Shown here piece by piece: positions 7,742 through 15,950 of a stretch of DNA of 64,000 nt. The translations under genes and the position numbers were made by a program. This DNA is from CAWELS01 sp964468205 (GTDB lineage: Bacteria > Acidobacteriota > Terriglobia > Bryobacterales > Bryobacteraceae): contig CAYXVG010000039.1 in NCBI GenBank assembly GCA_964468205.1, positions 1 through 64,000 on the forward strand. Direction: 5' to 3'. The notes under the pieces were generated by a model. That model saw only the letters and a list, made by a program, of their open reading frames with translations, made no database searches and was not told where the DNA came from. Position 1 is the stretch's first letter. Each line of letters starts with the position of its first letter.

Positions 7742-8466
7742 TGGTTTTTCACGTTCTCACCATCTTTCCCGGATTTTTCCGTGGTCCTTTCGAGTTTGGA
7801 GTTGTCAGCCGGGCGCTCGAGGCCGGAAAACTTGACATCCGGATTCACGACCTCCGGAAGTGGGCTTTCGACCGGCACAAAACGGTGGACGACCGGCCGT
7901 TCGGCGGCGGCGAGGGAATGGTGCTCAAACCCGAACCGCTATTCCTCGCCATCGAGGAAATCTTGCCGGAGCGTGACGAGCGGCGGCGCGTGGCGCTGCT
8001 CTCGGCGCAAGGGCGGCTGTTTAGCCAGGCCGTGGCCCGCGAATACAGCGGATGTGATGAGATTGCGCTTATCTGCGGCCGGTATGAAGGCGTTGACGAG
8101 CGCGTGGCCGAACACTTGGCCGACGACGAAATATCGATAGGAGATTATGTGTTGAGCGGAGGCGAACTCGCCGCCGCCGTGGTGGTCGATACAGTGGCCC
8201 GGCTTCTGCCGGGGGTGCTGGGCAATGAGCAGTCCGCGGTGTCCGAGTCATTCGGCGCCCCGGGCATCCTCGATTGTCCCCACTATACCCGCCCTGCGGA
8301 GTTCCGGGGATGGAACGTCCCCGAGACGCTCCTCGGCGGGAACCACGAAGAGATCAGGCGGTGGCGCAGGGAAGCGGCAATCCGCAAGACGGCCCGGTAC
8401 CGGCCGGACTTGCTCGAGCGGCCGGCTCCGGGAAGCACACAAAAGGAAAAGGAACGGTTGCAATGA
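7741..8466 (+). CDS. trmD: tRNA (guanine-N1-)-methyltransferase TrmD
   Basis: A 241-residue SPOUT methyltransferase making m1G37 in tRNA with S-adenosylmethionine. The start MVFHVLTIFPGFF, the DDRPFGGGEGMVLKPEPL loop, the knotted SAM site (ICGRYEGVDERV, and SIGDYVLSGGELAA) and YTRPAEFRGWNVPE all match the family. ATG 7741 was preferred over longer in-frame starts because it is the conserved N-terminus and shares a base with the rimM stop. Its TGA overlaps the rplS ATG (ATGA), so three genes in a row are coupled. Confidence 0.98.
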   Translation: MVFHVLTIFPGFFRGPFEFGVVSRALEAGKLDIRIHDLRKWAFDRHKTVDDRPFGGGEGMVLKPEPLFLAIEEILPERDERRRVALLSAQGRLFSQAVAREYSGCDEIALICGRYEGVDERVAEHLADDEISIGDYVLSGGELAAAVVVDTVARLLPGVLGNEQSAVSESFGAPGILDCPHYTRPAEFRGWNVPETLLGGNHEEIRRWRREAAIRKTARYRPDLLERPAPGSTQKEKERLQ

Positions 8467-8822
8467 TTAACGCACTCATTGAGAAGGTTGCCAAAAAGCA
8501 AATGCGGAATGATATCCCGGACCTCCGTCCGGGAGACACGGTTCGCGTCCAAGTGAAGATCAGAGAAGGTGAAAAGGAGCGCCTGCAGGCCTTCGAGGGC
8601 GTCTTCCTCGCCCGGAACAACAGCGGCATTAGCGAGACCATCACCGTCCGCAAGATCAGCTTCGGACACGGTGTCGAGCGCATCTTCCCCATCCACGCCC
8701 CGGTGATTGACAGCATCAAGGTGGTTCGCACGGGCAAGGTCCGGCGGGCTAAGCTGTATTACCTCCGCAAACTGCGCGGAAAGGCCGCGCGGCTGAAGGA
8801 ACGCGATACGCGCTTCCGGTAG
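8463..8822 (+). CDS. rplS: 50S ribosomal protein L19
   Basis: A 119-residue L19 protein located at the 30S-50S interface. Family features are DIPDLRPGDTVRVQVKIREG near residue 20, the FEGVFLARNNSGISETITVRK block, the GVERIFPIHAP segment and a basic tail ending RLKERDTRFR. ATG 8463 is the conserved start and overlaps the trmD stop by 4 nt. A longer upstream reading in the same frame lies inside trmD and was discarded. Confidence 0.98.
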   Translation: MINALIEKVAKKQMRNDIPDLRPGDTVRVQVKIREGEKERLQAFEGVFLARNNSGISETITVRKISFGHGVERIFPIHAPVIDSIKVVRTGKVRRAKLYYLRKLRGKAARLKERDTRFR

Positions 8823-8833
8823 AGCCGAGTCTC

Positions 8834-9571
8834 GTGGCGGCCCGCAAACAGCGGCAAAGCAGAGTTCCGGCGCCGGTCCGGTGTCGGAGTGACTACGAGC
8901 GGGCGGTGCGCGCCAGCGGACACATCCTCGTGGCTGGCCTCGATGAAGCCGGACGCGGCTGTCTGTTTGGCCCGGTCCACGCTGCCGCGGTCATTCTCTC
9001 GCCGGATCGTCCGGTTCCAGGACTCGCCGATAGCAAGGAGTTGGAAGCTTCTGAGCGGGAGCGCCTCGCCATCCTGATTCGCAAACGATCCGTGGCGTGG
9101 GCTGTATCGTCGGTGGAAGCCGAAGTGATCGACCGTATCAACATTCTGGAGGCCGCGCGACTGGCCATGAAACAGGCGGCGGAAAAACTCGATCCGCCGG
9201 CCGACTACCTGCTTGTGGATGCCGTGATCCTCGATACTGATCTTCCGCAGCGGGCTCTCATTCATGGCGACGCCCGCTGCCGCTCCATCGCCGCGGCCTC
9301 CATCATTGCAAAGGTCGAGCGTGACGCGGAAATGCGGCGGCTCGACGGCGTCTATCCCGGCTATGGCTTCGCCAGCCATAAGGGCTACGGAACCCCGGAA
9401 CACCTCCGGGCGCTCGAGCGGATAGGTCCGACGCCGCTCCATAGGCGCACGTTCGCCCCGGTTCGAGAGGTCTGCGGCCTTCCACCGCTGCCGAAAAACA
9501 AAGACCGGCGGGCCGCCGTGCTCCAGGGGCAGATGTCGCTGTTCGCGGGATCGGAGGGGCCGTGTCGCTGA
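8834..9571 (+). CDS. rnhB: Ribonuclease HII
   Basis: A 245-residue RNase HII that cuts RNA in RNA-DNA hybrids and at single ribonucleotides. The catalytic pair Asp37-Glu38 is in LDEAGRG, a further acidic residue is in the DYLLVDAV strand, and the conserved GDARCRSIAAASIIAKVERD helix and GYGFASHKGYGTPEH are present. The GTG start lies 11 nt after rplS. The last 30 nt, ending FAGSEGPCR, extend beyond the fold and overlap the next gene by 10 nt. Confidence 0.96.
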   Translation: MAARKQRQSRVPAPVRCRSDYERAVRASGHILVAGLDEAGRGCLFGPVHAAAVILSPDRPVPGLADSKELEASERERLAILIRKRSVAWAVSSVEAEVIDRINILEAARLAMKQAAEKLDPPADYLLVDAVILDTDLPQRALIHGDARCRSIAAASIIAKVERDAEMRRLDGVYPGYGFASHKGYGTPEHLRALERIGPTPLHRRTFAPVREVCGLPPLPKNKDRRAAVLQGQMSLFAGSEGPCR

Positions 9572-9888
9572 CTTCGGTGAACCTTCCCGGAAATGGTCCG
9601 ATGGAAATGGAAGAGTCGTCTTCCCGTCCGTCCTGGCATGACAAAATCCTCGGCTTGCTCATCGCCATCCTCTGCTTCGAAATGGGAATTTTCCTGATCG
9701 CCTTTCCGTGGTCGGGTTACTGGAGCCAGAACTTCTTCTCGTGGTTGACGCCGGAGTGGAGAGAGCTTTGGATGAACTCGTTTTTCCGGGGCGCGGTAAG
9801 CGGGTTCGGGTTGCTCAATCTGTATTTGGCGTTGAGCGAAGTTTTCCGGCTGCAAGGACTGCGCGAGAAGGAGCGCGGGAACGATTAA
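9562..9888 (+). CDS. Small membrane protein of unknown function (rnhB-lepB interval)
   Basis: A 108-residue protein starting with GTG inside the rnhB end. A short polar N-terminus precedes one strong hydrophobic segment (ILGLLIAILCFEMGIFLIAF, about residues 30-49) and a second around AVSGFGLLNLYLALSEV (about 79-95). The tail is basic. An aromatic loop (WSGYWSQNFFSWLTPEWREL) lies between them. I do not recognise a family. Overlap with rnhB and position just before signal peptidase suggest co-transcription with the ribosomal and secretion block. Confidence 0.7.
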   Translation: MSLTSVNLPGNGPMEMEESSSRPSWHDKILGLLIAILCFEMGIFLIAFPWSGYWSQNFFSWLTPEWRELWMNSFFRGAVSGFGLLNLYLALSEVFRLQGLREKERGND

Positions 9889-9958
9889 TATAGCCCCGCC
9901 CCACTCGTCCAATAAGACGAGAGAGCGGTCGGCTAGAATAAAGAAACGGAATGGAACC

Positions 9959-10762
9959 GTGAAAGAGAATAACGTGGCTGTCGCCGAGAAAACCAAGCAG
10001 AACGAACCGGCTCCGAAGAGTAACAAGAAGATCGAGCACCAGCGGGGAACCATCGCCGAGTGGACGGTTACGATCTTGCTGCTGCTGTTCGGAACAACAA
10101 CGCTGGTGCAGGCCTTCGTCATCCCCACCGGATCGATGGAGGACACCCTGCTGATCGGCGACCACTTGCTCGTGGACAAACTCGCCTACGCGCCGGAGGG
10201 AGCAATCAGCAAATACCTGCTCCCCTATCAGGAAGTGGAACGCGGTGACATTATCGTCTTCCGCTACCCGATCGACATCTCCCAAACCTTTGTCAAACGC
10301 GTGATCGGCGTTCCCGGCGACCGGTTGAGAATCGTCAACAAGCAGGTCTTTCTAAACGGGGCGCCGCTCGAGGAGCCCTATAAGTATCACAAGACCGACT
10401 ACGTTGACTCCTACCGGGACAACTTCCCCGGAGAACCCAACGTCAGGCTCTACCCGCCCGCCGAGGACATGCTCAGCGATCACGTCGACAGCGGCGAAGT
10501 CGTGATACCACCGGGCGCTTACTTCGCCATGGGCGACAATCGCGATTCCTCGCTCGACAGCCGTTACTGGGGCTTCGTTCCCCGGAATCACATCATCGGA
10601 CAGCCGCTTGTGATCTACTGGTCATACGACGCTCCCACCGAGCGCCTCGTCGGTCCATCCTTGAGCTTGGACCACATTGTCGATCTCGCCCAAAACTTCT
10701 TCACCAAGACCCGCTGGAAACGGACCTTCATGCTTATCCGCGGCCACGACATCGAGGGTTGA
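9959..10762 (+). CDS. lepB: Signal peptidase I
   Basis: A 267-residue type I signal peptidase that removes signal peptides at the outer face of the inner membrane. A basic N-terminal tail is followed by one TM (about 36-54), then the catalytic Ser59 in PTGSMEDTLLIGDHLLVDK and the general-base Lys at about 113 in VKRVIGVPGD. The C-terminal box AMGDNRDSSLDSRYWGFVP is intact. GTG 9959 is used; a second in-frame GTG five codons later is possible. TAGAAT at 9934-9939 may be a -10 box. A short CTCGTC/GACGAG hairpin lies upstream. Confidence 0.96.
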   Translation: MKENNVAVAEKTKQNEPAPKSNKKIEHQRGTIAEWTVTILLLLFGTTTLVQAFVIPTGSMEDTLLIGDHLLVDKLAYAPEGAISKYLLPYQEVERGDIIVFRYPIDISQTFVKRVIGVPGDRLRIVNKQVFLNGAPLEEPYKYHKTDYVDSYRDNFPGEPNVRLYPPAEDMLSDHVDSGEVVIPPGAYFAMGDNRDSSLDSRYWGFVPRNHIIGQPLVIYWSYDAPTERLVGPSLSLDHIVDLAQNFFTKTRWKRTFMLIRGHDIEG

Positions 10763-10797
10763 TAGAACGGTCGCCCGCCGCGGAACCCAAATCAGGA

Positions 10798-11877
10798 ATG
10801 GCTACCAACAACCGTTACGCGCTCATCTTGGCCGGCGGGCGCGGTACGCGCTTCTGGCCGCGGAGCAGAACCCGGCATCCGAAACAGTTGATCCCAGTCG
10901 TAGCCGGCAAAACCCTCATCCAAGAAACGGTTGACCGGCTGCGGCCCCTGGTTCCGCCGGAGAGAATGTGGATCCTCACCAACCAGGTGATCAGGAGAGA
11001 GGTGATCCGCCAGCTTCCCGAGATCCCGCGGCGGCAGGTGCTGGCCGAGCCCGTGGCGCGCAATACGGCCCCGGCCATTGGACTGGCCGCCCAAGTGCTT
11101 CAATCGATCGATCAGGACGCCGTACTCGGAATCTTCCCCTCTGACCACTACATCGCCAGGCCATCGCGCTTCCGGCCTCTCGCCAAGGCCGCCTATCGCG
11201 GCGCCGAGGCCGGCAATCTGATGGTCTTGGGTATTGAACCGCGCTGGCCCGAGACCGGCTACGGTTACCTGGAATTCCCCCCGGGCACAACGCCCGGGGA
11301 TACGAATCCGGCTCCTATCCGAAGTTTCCGGGAGAAACCCGACCTCCGAACGGCCCAGCGGTTTCTGAAAGCGAAGCGCTTCTATTGGAATGCCGGAATG
11401 TTCTTCTGGCGGGCCGGTGTCTTCCTCGAAGAGCTGCGCAAGCACTTACCCCAGACAGCTTCGCTGCTCGCTTCCCTCCCCCGCTACGGCAGTCGCAAGT
11501 TCGGCCCGGCACTGCGCGACATCTTCCCGCGAACGGAGAGTATCTCAGTCGACTATGCCGTGATGGAACGCGCGGAGAAAGTCGCCGGAATCGCCGCCGG
11601 AGACATCGGCTGGAATGATCTCGGAAGTTGGAATGCCGCCTACGAACTGCTCGCCGATGCCGGCGGCGCCAACGTCGCCCACACTGACGCCTTGCTCATT
11701 TCGAGCAGCGGCAACTACATCGACGCTCCCGGCAAGCTGGTGGCCGCCCTCGGCGTCGACGATCTGATTCTGGTCGACACTCCCGATGCCATCCTGATCG
11801 CTAGCCGGAGCCGGGCCCAGCAAGTAGGCGAAATCGTGAAGGTGCTCGAGAAGCTGAACCGCAAGGACCTGCTCTAG
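10798..11877 (+). CDS. manC: Mannose-1-phosphate guanylyltransferase
   Basis: A 359-residue nucleotidyltransferase making GDP-mannose from mannose-1-phosphate and GTP for polysaccharide or glycan synthesis. The N-terminus has the signature ALILAGGRGTRFWPRSR with KQLIPVV. FPSDHYI, FREKPD and FYWNAGMFFWRA follow, and SVDYAVMERAEKV and DIGWNDLGSW close the catalytic domain. The length suits the short form without the C-terminal isomerase domain of bifunctional AlgA/ManC. ATG 10798 was preferred over a TTG that overlaps the lepB stop, because it is next to the conserved start. Confidence 0.92.
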   Translation: MATNNRYALILAGGRGTRFWPRSRTRHPKQLIPVVAGKTLIQETVDRLRPLVPPERMWILTNQVIRREVIRQLPEIPRRQVLAEPVARNTAPAIGLAAQVLQSIDQDAVLGIFPSDHYIARPSRFRPLAKAAYRGAEAGNLMVLGIEPRWPETGYGYLEFPPGTTPGDTNPAPIRSFREKPDLRTAQRFLKAKRFYWNAGMFFWRAGVFLEELRKHLPQTASLLASLPRYGSRKFGPALRDIFPRTESISVDYAVMERAEKVAGIAAGDIGWNDLGSWNAAYELLADAGGANVAHTDALLISSSGNYIDAPGKLVAALGVDDLILVDTPDAILIASRSRAQQVGEIVKVLEKLNRKDLL

Positions 11878-11880
11878 CTC

Positions 11881-11989
11881 TGTCACCGTTAAATGAAAGG
11901 ACGGCGTGGTCCCGCCAACATGTTTCGTGGCGGCGGTTGTTTGCCAAACAACCTGCCACCGTTAACAGAAAGGACGTCGTGCTCCCGCC
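11881..11989. repeat. Imperfect 36-bp direct repeat with central 19-bp palindrome, upstream of metH
   Basis: Positions 11881-11916 and 11954-11989 match at 31 of 36 bases and are 73 nt apart. Between them 11935-11953 is a perfect palindrome (GGTTGTTTG, centre C, CAAACAACC), extendable with GTGGC/GCCAC flanks. The 293-nt gap between manC and metH has no gene. This looks regulatory, but I could not match it to a cobalamin, SAM or SAH riboswitch. Confidence 0.6.
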
Positions 11990-12170
11990 GGACTCTGATT
12001 GGCAGTACCAGCCCTGGCGCCCTGTGGACGAAGCGGGCGCTTACTCATCTTGCGTTTGACCCAGCCGCGAATGCTCCGGCGGCCGCTCGAGTTGTTGATG
12101 GTCCACCAATCGGCTGAAATCCGCGGAAGGGGCACGATGGTAGAATCACTACAAGCGCATTATTCTTTCC

Positions 12171-15100
12171 ATGACAGACCGTGAAATCAGGCTGCAGGCC
12201 CTGGGAGAGGCCTTACGGAATCGTATTGTCGTGCTCGATGGCGCGATGGGGACCGTCTTGCAGACGAAGAGTCTGAGCGCCGGCGACTTCGGGGGCTCTG
12301 ACCTCGAGGGTTGCAACGAGCACCTGGTTCTCACGCGGCCGGACGTGATACTGGATATTCACGGGGCGTATCTCGACGCCGGGTCGGAGATGATCGAGAC
12401 AAACACGTTCGGCGCCACTCCGATTGTTCTGGCGGAGTATGGGCTTGAAGCGAAAGCGCTGGAGATCAACCGCCGGGCGGCGGAGTTGGCGCGGCAGGCC
12501 GCCGATGAGAGCGCGAGGCCGGGGCGGCCCCGCTTCGTCGCCGGCTCCATGGGTCCAACGACCAAGGCGATCACGGTCACCGGCGGGGTGACGTTTGAGG
12601 AATTGCAGGAGAACTTCTACATCCAAGCCCGGGGATTGATCGAGGGCGGCGCGGATGTGCTACTGGTGGAAACCTGCCAGGATACGCGGAATACCAAAGC
12701 GGCGCTGCTGGCGATCGAACGAGCCCGCCAAGAGGCCGGCGTGCGGGCGCCGGTGATGGTCTCCGGCACCATCGAGCCGATGGGCACGATGCTCGCCGGA
12801 CAGACCGCCGACGCCTTCTGGGTTTCGGTCGCTCACGCCGATATCCTTTCCATCGGACTCAACTGCGCCACTGGTCCGGAGTTCATGACGGACCATCTGC
12901 GGACGCTGCACGAGATGTCCCACGTAAACCTCTCGTGCTATCCGAACGCCGGACTGCCGAACGAGGAAGGAACCTACGACGAAACGGCGGAGTCCCTGGC
13001 ATCACAGCTCGAAAAATTCGCCAACCACGGCTGGCTGAATTTCGTGGGCGGTTGCTGCGGTACCACCCCAGAATACATTCGCGCCATCGCGCAAATGGTG
13101 GACGGCAAGGCCCCACGCCGGCCGCGCGAGCCGGCCCATCGCTCCATCTACACCGGTATCGATCTGGTGGAAGCGGACGAGGACAACCGCCCGCTGATCG
13201 TCGGCGAGCGCACAAACGTGATCGGCTCCCGGATGTTCAAACGTCTCATTGCCGAGGAGAAGTGGGAAGAGGCGACCGAGATCGCGCGGCGGCAGATGCG
13301 GAACGGGGCGCATATCATCGACGTCTGCCTGCAGTCCAGCGAGCGCGAGGAGATTCAGGATATTCCGCCGTTTTACGAACACCTGATCCGGAAGATCAAA
13401 CTCCCGGTGATGGTGGACACAACGGATCCGGAAGCGATGGAGCTTTCGCTTGCCTACTGCCAGGGCAAGAGCATCATCAACTCGGTGAATCTGGAGGACG
13501 GCGAGGAGAAGTTCGCCCGCACGTGCCCGCTGGCAAGACGGTACGGCGCGGCATTGGTGGTGGGCTGCATCGACGAAGACCCGGTGCAGGCTCAGGCCTT
13601 CAGCCGGGAACGCAAACTGACGGTGGCCGAGCGCTCCTACCGGCTTCTCACTGAGAAATACGGAATTCCGCCGGAGGATATCATCATCGACCCGCTGGTG
13701 TTCCCCTGCGCCACCGGCGATGAGAACTACGTGGGCGGAGCAGTGGAAACGATCGAGGCGGTTCGCCTGGTGAAGCAAGCGCTGCCCCATGCGAAGACCG
13801 TACTTGGCATATCCAACATCTCCTTCGGCCTGCCGCCGGCGGCGCGCGAGGTGGTGAACTCGGTTTTCCTATATCACTGCACGAAAGCGGGCTTGGACCT
13901 GGCGATCGTGAACGCGGAGAAGCTGGAGCGTTTCGCGTCGATTCCGGAGCTGGAACGGCGGATGGCAGAAGATTTGCTTTTCAACCGCCCCCCGGCGGAG
14001 GTTCCTGCCGGGCACAAGAACGCCGCTCTGATCGAGAGCGCGCCGGCGGACTGGCGGAAGCAAAAGCGCGAGCAGAAAATCGCGATCAATCAATATCACA
14101 TTGCGCTGGTCACCGATCACTTTCGCGACGCAACCGGCCGGGTGAAGAAGGACGCCTCGAAGCTTCCGCTGGACGAGCGTCTTGCGAACTACATCGTCGA
14201 GGGCTCGAAAGACGGCCTGATCGCCGACCTGGAGCGGAAACGCGCCGAGGGAGCAACGCCGTTGCAGATCATCAACGGGCCGTTGATGACCGGAATGAGC
14301 GAAGTGGGTCGGCTGTTCAACGACAACGAATTGATCGTGGCGGAGGTGCTGCAGTCGGCCGAGGCGATGAAAGCGGCGGTGGCGCACCTGGAACAGTACA
14401 TGGAGAAGGCTGATTCCGCGGCGCGCGGGAAGGTCCTGCTGGCCACTGTAAAAGGCGACGTCCACGACATCGGGAAGAACTTGGTGGAGATCATCTTTGC
14501 GAACAATGGTTACCAGGTGATCAATCTCGGCATCAAGATTCCGCCGGAGGATATCATCCGCGCCTGCCAGGAACATTCGCCCGACGCGATCGGCCTGAGC
14601 GGGCTGTTGGTGAAGAGTGCGCAGCAGATGGTGGTGACCGCCGAGGATCTGAGAGACTCCGGCGTCAGGGCGCCGCTGCTCGTCGGAGGCGCCGCGCTGT
14701 CGGAGAAATTCACGCGGGGAAAGATCGCCGTGGCCTACTCCTCGCCGACAATCTACGCCAAAGACGCGATGAGCGGTCTGAGGCTGCTAAATTCCATCAT
14801 GTCGCCGGAGACGCGCGAGGCCGTTCTGGCCGAGCACACGCACTCTGTGGAAGAAGTCCCGGTGGCAACCAAGCCGAAACCCGCTCAGACCGCACCGGCG
14901 CGGCGCAGTTCCAGCGTCCGGGTCGACATTCCGATACCCGGCGTTCCCTACCTCGATCGCCGCGTCCGGGAGGCGCCGGACCTGGGGGAAATCTGGAGCT
15001 ACATAAACCCCTATATGCTCTACGGCCGCCACATGGGCTTTAAAGGGAACTACGAGAAACTCTTGGCGGAGCGCGACACAAAGGCGCTCGATCTGCACCG

Positions 15101-15749
15101 CAAGATGGAAGACGTAAAGGCGGAAGCCGCCGGTTTCATGAAGGTTCGCGCGGTATGGCAGTTCTTCGAGGCCGAAAGCGAGGGGAACCGGTTGCACCTG
15201 TTCGCAGCCCGAGGCGATGCGCCTCTCGAGACCTTCGAGTTCGGCCGGCAAGCGAAGCCGGACGGCGTGTGCCTGGCCGATTACGTCCTGCCACCGCAGT
15301 CCGGCCGGCGGGACCACGTGGCGCTGTTCGTGGTCACCGCTGGGGAAGGGGTGAGGGACCGCTCCGAGCAGGCCAAGCGAGATGGGGAGTTTTTCAAGGC
15401 CCACGCGGTTCAAGCGCTGGCGCTCGAAACGGCGGAAGGCTGCGCCGAGTGGCTGCACCGGAGGCTGCGGGAAGATTGGGGATTCCCGGATCCGCCGGAA
15501 ATGACGATGAAGGAGCGCTTTACTTCCCGGTATCGGGGAAAACGCTACAGTTTCGGCTATCCGGCGTGTCCGCGGCTCGATGATCAGGCCGGGCTGTGGA
15601 GACTGCTGCGCCCCGGAGATATCGGCGTGGAGCTGACCGAAGGGTTCATGATGGAGCCGGAAGCGAGCGTCTCGGCCCTGGTATTTCACCATCCCGATTG
15701 CACGTATTTTACAGTCGCCGAGGAGCCCGAAGCGGCCGTGGCGAAATAG
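12171..15749 (+). CDS. metH: Cobalamin-dependent methionine synthase
   Basis: A 1192-residue four-module MetH that transfers the methyl group of methyltetrahydrofolate to homocysteine through methylcobalamin. The homocysteine domain begins VVLDGAMGTVLQ and has the zinc ligands GLNCATG (about 232) and GGCCGTTPE (about 293). The pterin domain starts about 345 (RPLIVGERTNVIGS). The B12 domain contains DVHDIGKNL with the cobalt-ligand His near 765. The C-terminal reactivation domain (about 930-1185) has RYSFGYPACPRL. The protein is full length, so reductive reactivation by SAM is expected. TAGAAT at 12141-12146 may be a -10 box. Confidence 0.97.
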   Translation: MTDREIRLQALGEALRNRIVVLDGAMGTVLQTKSLSAGDFGGSDLEGCNEHLVLTRPDVILDIHGAYLDAGSEMIETNTFGATPIVLAEYGLEAKALEINRRAAELARQAADESARPGRPRFVAGSMGPTTKAITVTGGVTFEELQENFYIQARGLIEGGADVLLVETCQDTRNTKAALLAIERARQEAGVRAPVMVSGTIEPMGTMLAGQTADAFWVSVAHADILSIGLNCATGPEFMTDHLRTLHEMSHVNLSCYPNAGLPNEEGTYDETAESLASQLEKFANHGWLNFVGGCCGTTPEYIRAIAQMVDGKAPRRPREPAHRSIYTGIDLVEADEDNRPLIVGERTNVIGSRMFKRLIAEEKWEEATEIARRQMRNGAHIIDVCLQSSEREEIQDIPPFYEHLIRKIKLPVMVDTTDPEAMELSLAYCQGKSIINSVNLEDGEEKFARTCPLARRYGAALVVGCIDEDPVQAQAFSRERKLTVAERSYRLLTEKYGIPPEDIIIDPLVFPCATGDENYVGGAVETIEAVRLVKQALPHAKTVLGISNISFGLPPAAREVVNSVFLYHCTKAGLDLAIVNAEKLERFASIPELERRMAEDLLFNRPPAEVPAGHKNAALIESAPADWRKQKREQKIAINQYHIALVTDHFRDATGRVKKDASKLPLDERLANYIVEGSKDGLIADLERKRAEGATPLQIINGPLMTGMSEVGRLFNDNELIVAEVLQSAEAMKAAVAHLEQYMEKADSAARGKVLLATVKGDVHDIGKNLVEIIFANNGYQVINLGIKIPPEDIIRACQEHSPDAIGLSGLLVKSAQQMVVTAEDLRDSGVRAPLLVGGAALSEKFTRGKIAVAYSSPTIYAKDAMSGLRLLNSIMSPETREAVLAEHTHSVEEVPVATKPKPAQTAPARRSSSVRVDIPIPGVPYLDRRVREAPDLGEIWSYINPYMLYGRHMGFKGNYEKLLAERDTKALDLHRKMEDVKAEAAGFMKVRAVWQFFEAESEGNRLHLFAARGDAPLETFEFGRQAKPDGVCLADYVLPPQSGRRDHVALFVVTAGEGVRDRSEQAKRDGEFFKAHAVQALALETAEGCAEWLHRRLREDWGFPDPPEMTMKERFTSRYRGKRYSFGYPACPRLDDQAGLWRLLRPGDIGVELTEGFMMEPEASVSALVFHHPDCTYFTVAEEPEAAVAK

Positions 15750-15950
15750 AACCCGATTGGCTCGCAAGAAAAATCGCCAAAGGCCGGCTTCACCTGCACT
15801 CGCCGCTCAGAAGTACTAAGGCGTTTCGCCGTGCACCACTGACTTTCGTGGTAATGGTACTCTCCCAGAATTAGGGTCATTTTGGTGACATTCCTCGGAT
15901 AATGCGCGCGCGCGTGATAAAATCGGGACCTATAGAATCGCGCCCGAATT

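Noticed and set aside
11878..12170. Cobalamin, SAM or SAH riboswitch before metH
   Set aside because: None of the conserved core strings of these classes could be placed; only repeats and a palindrome are seen.
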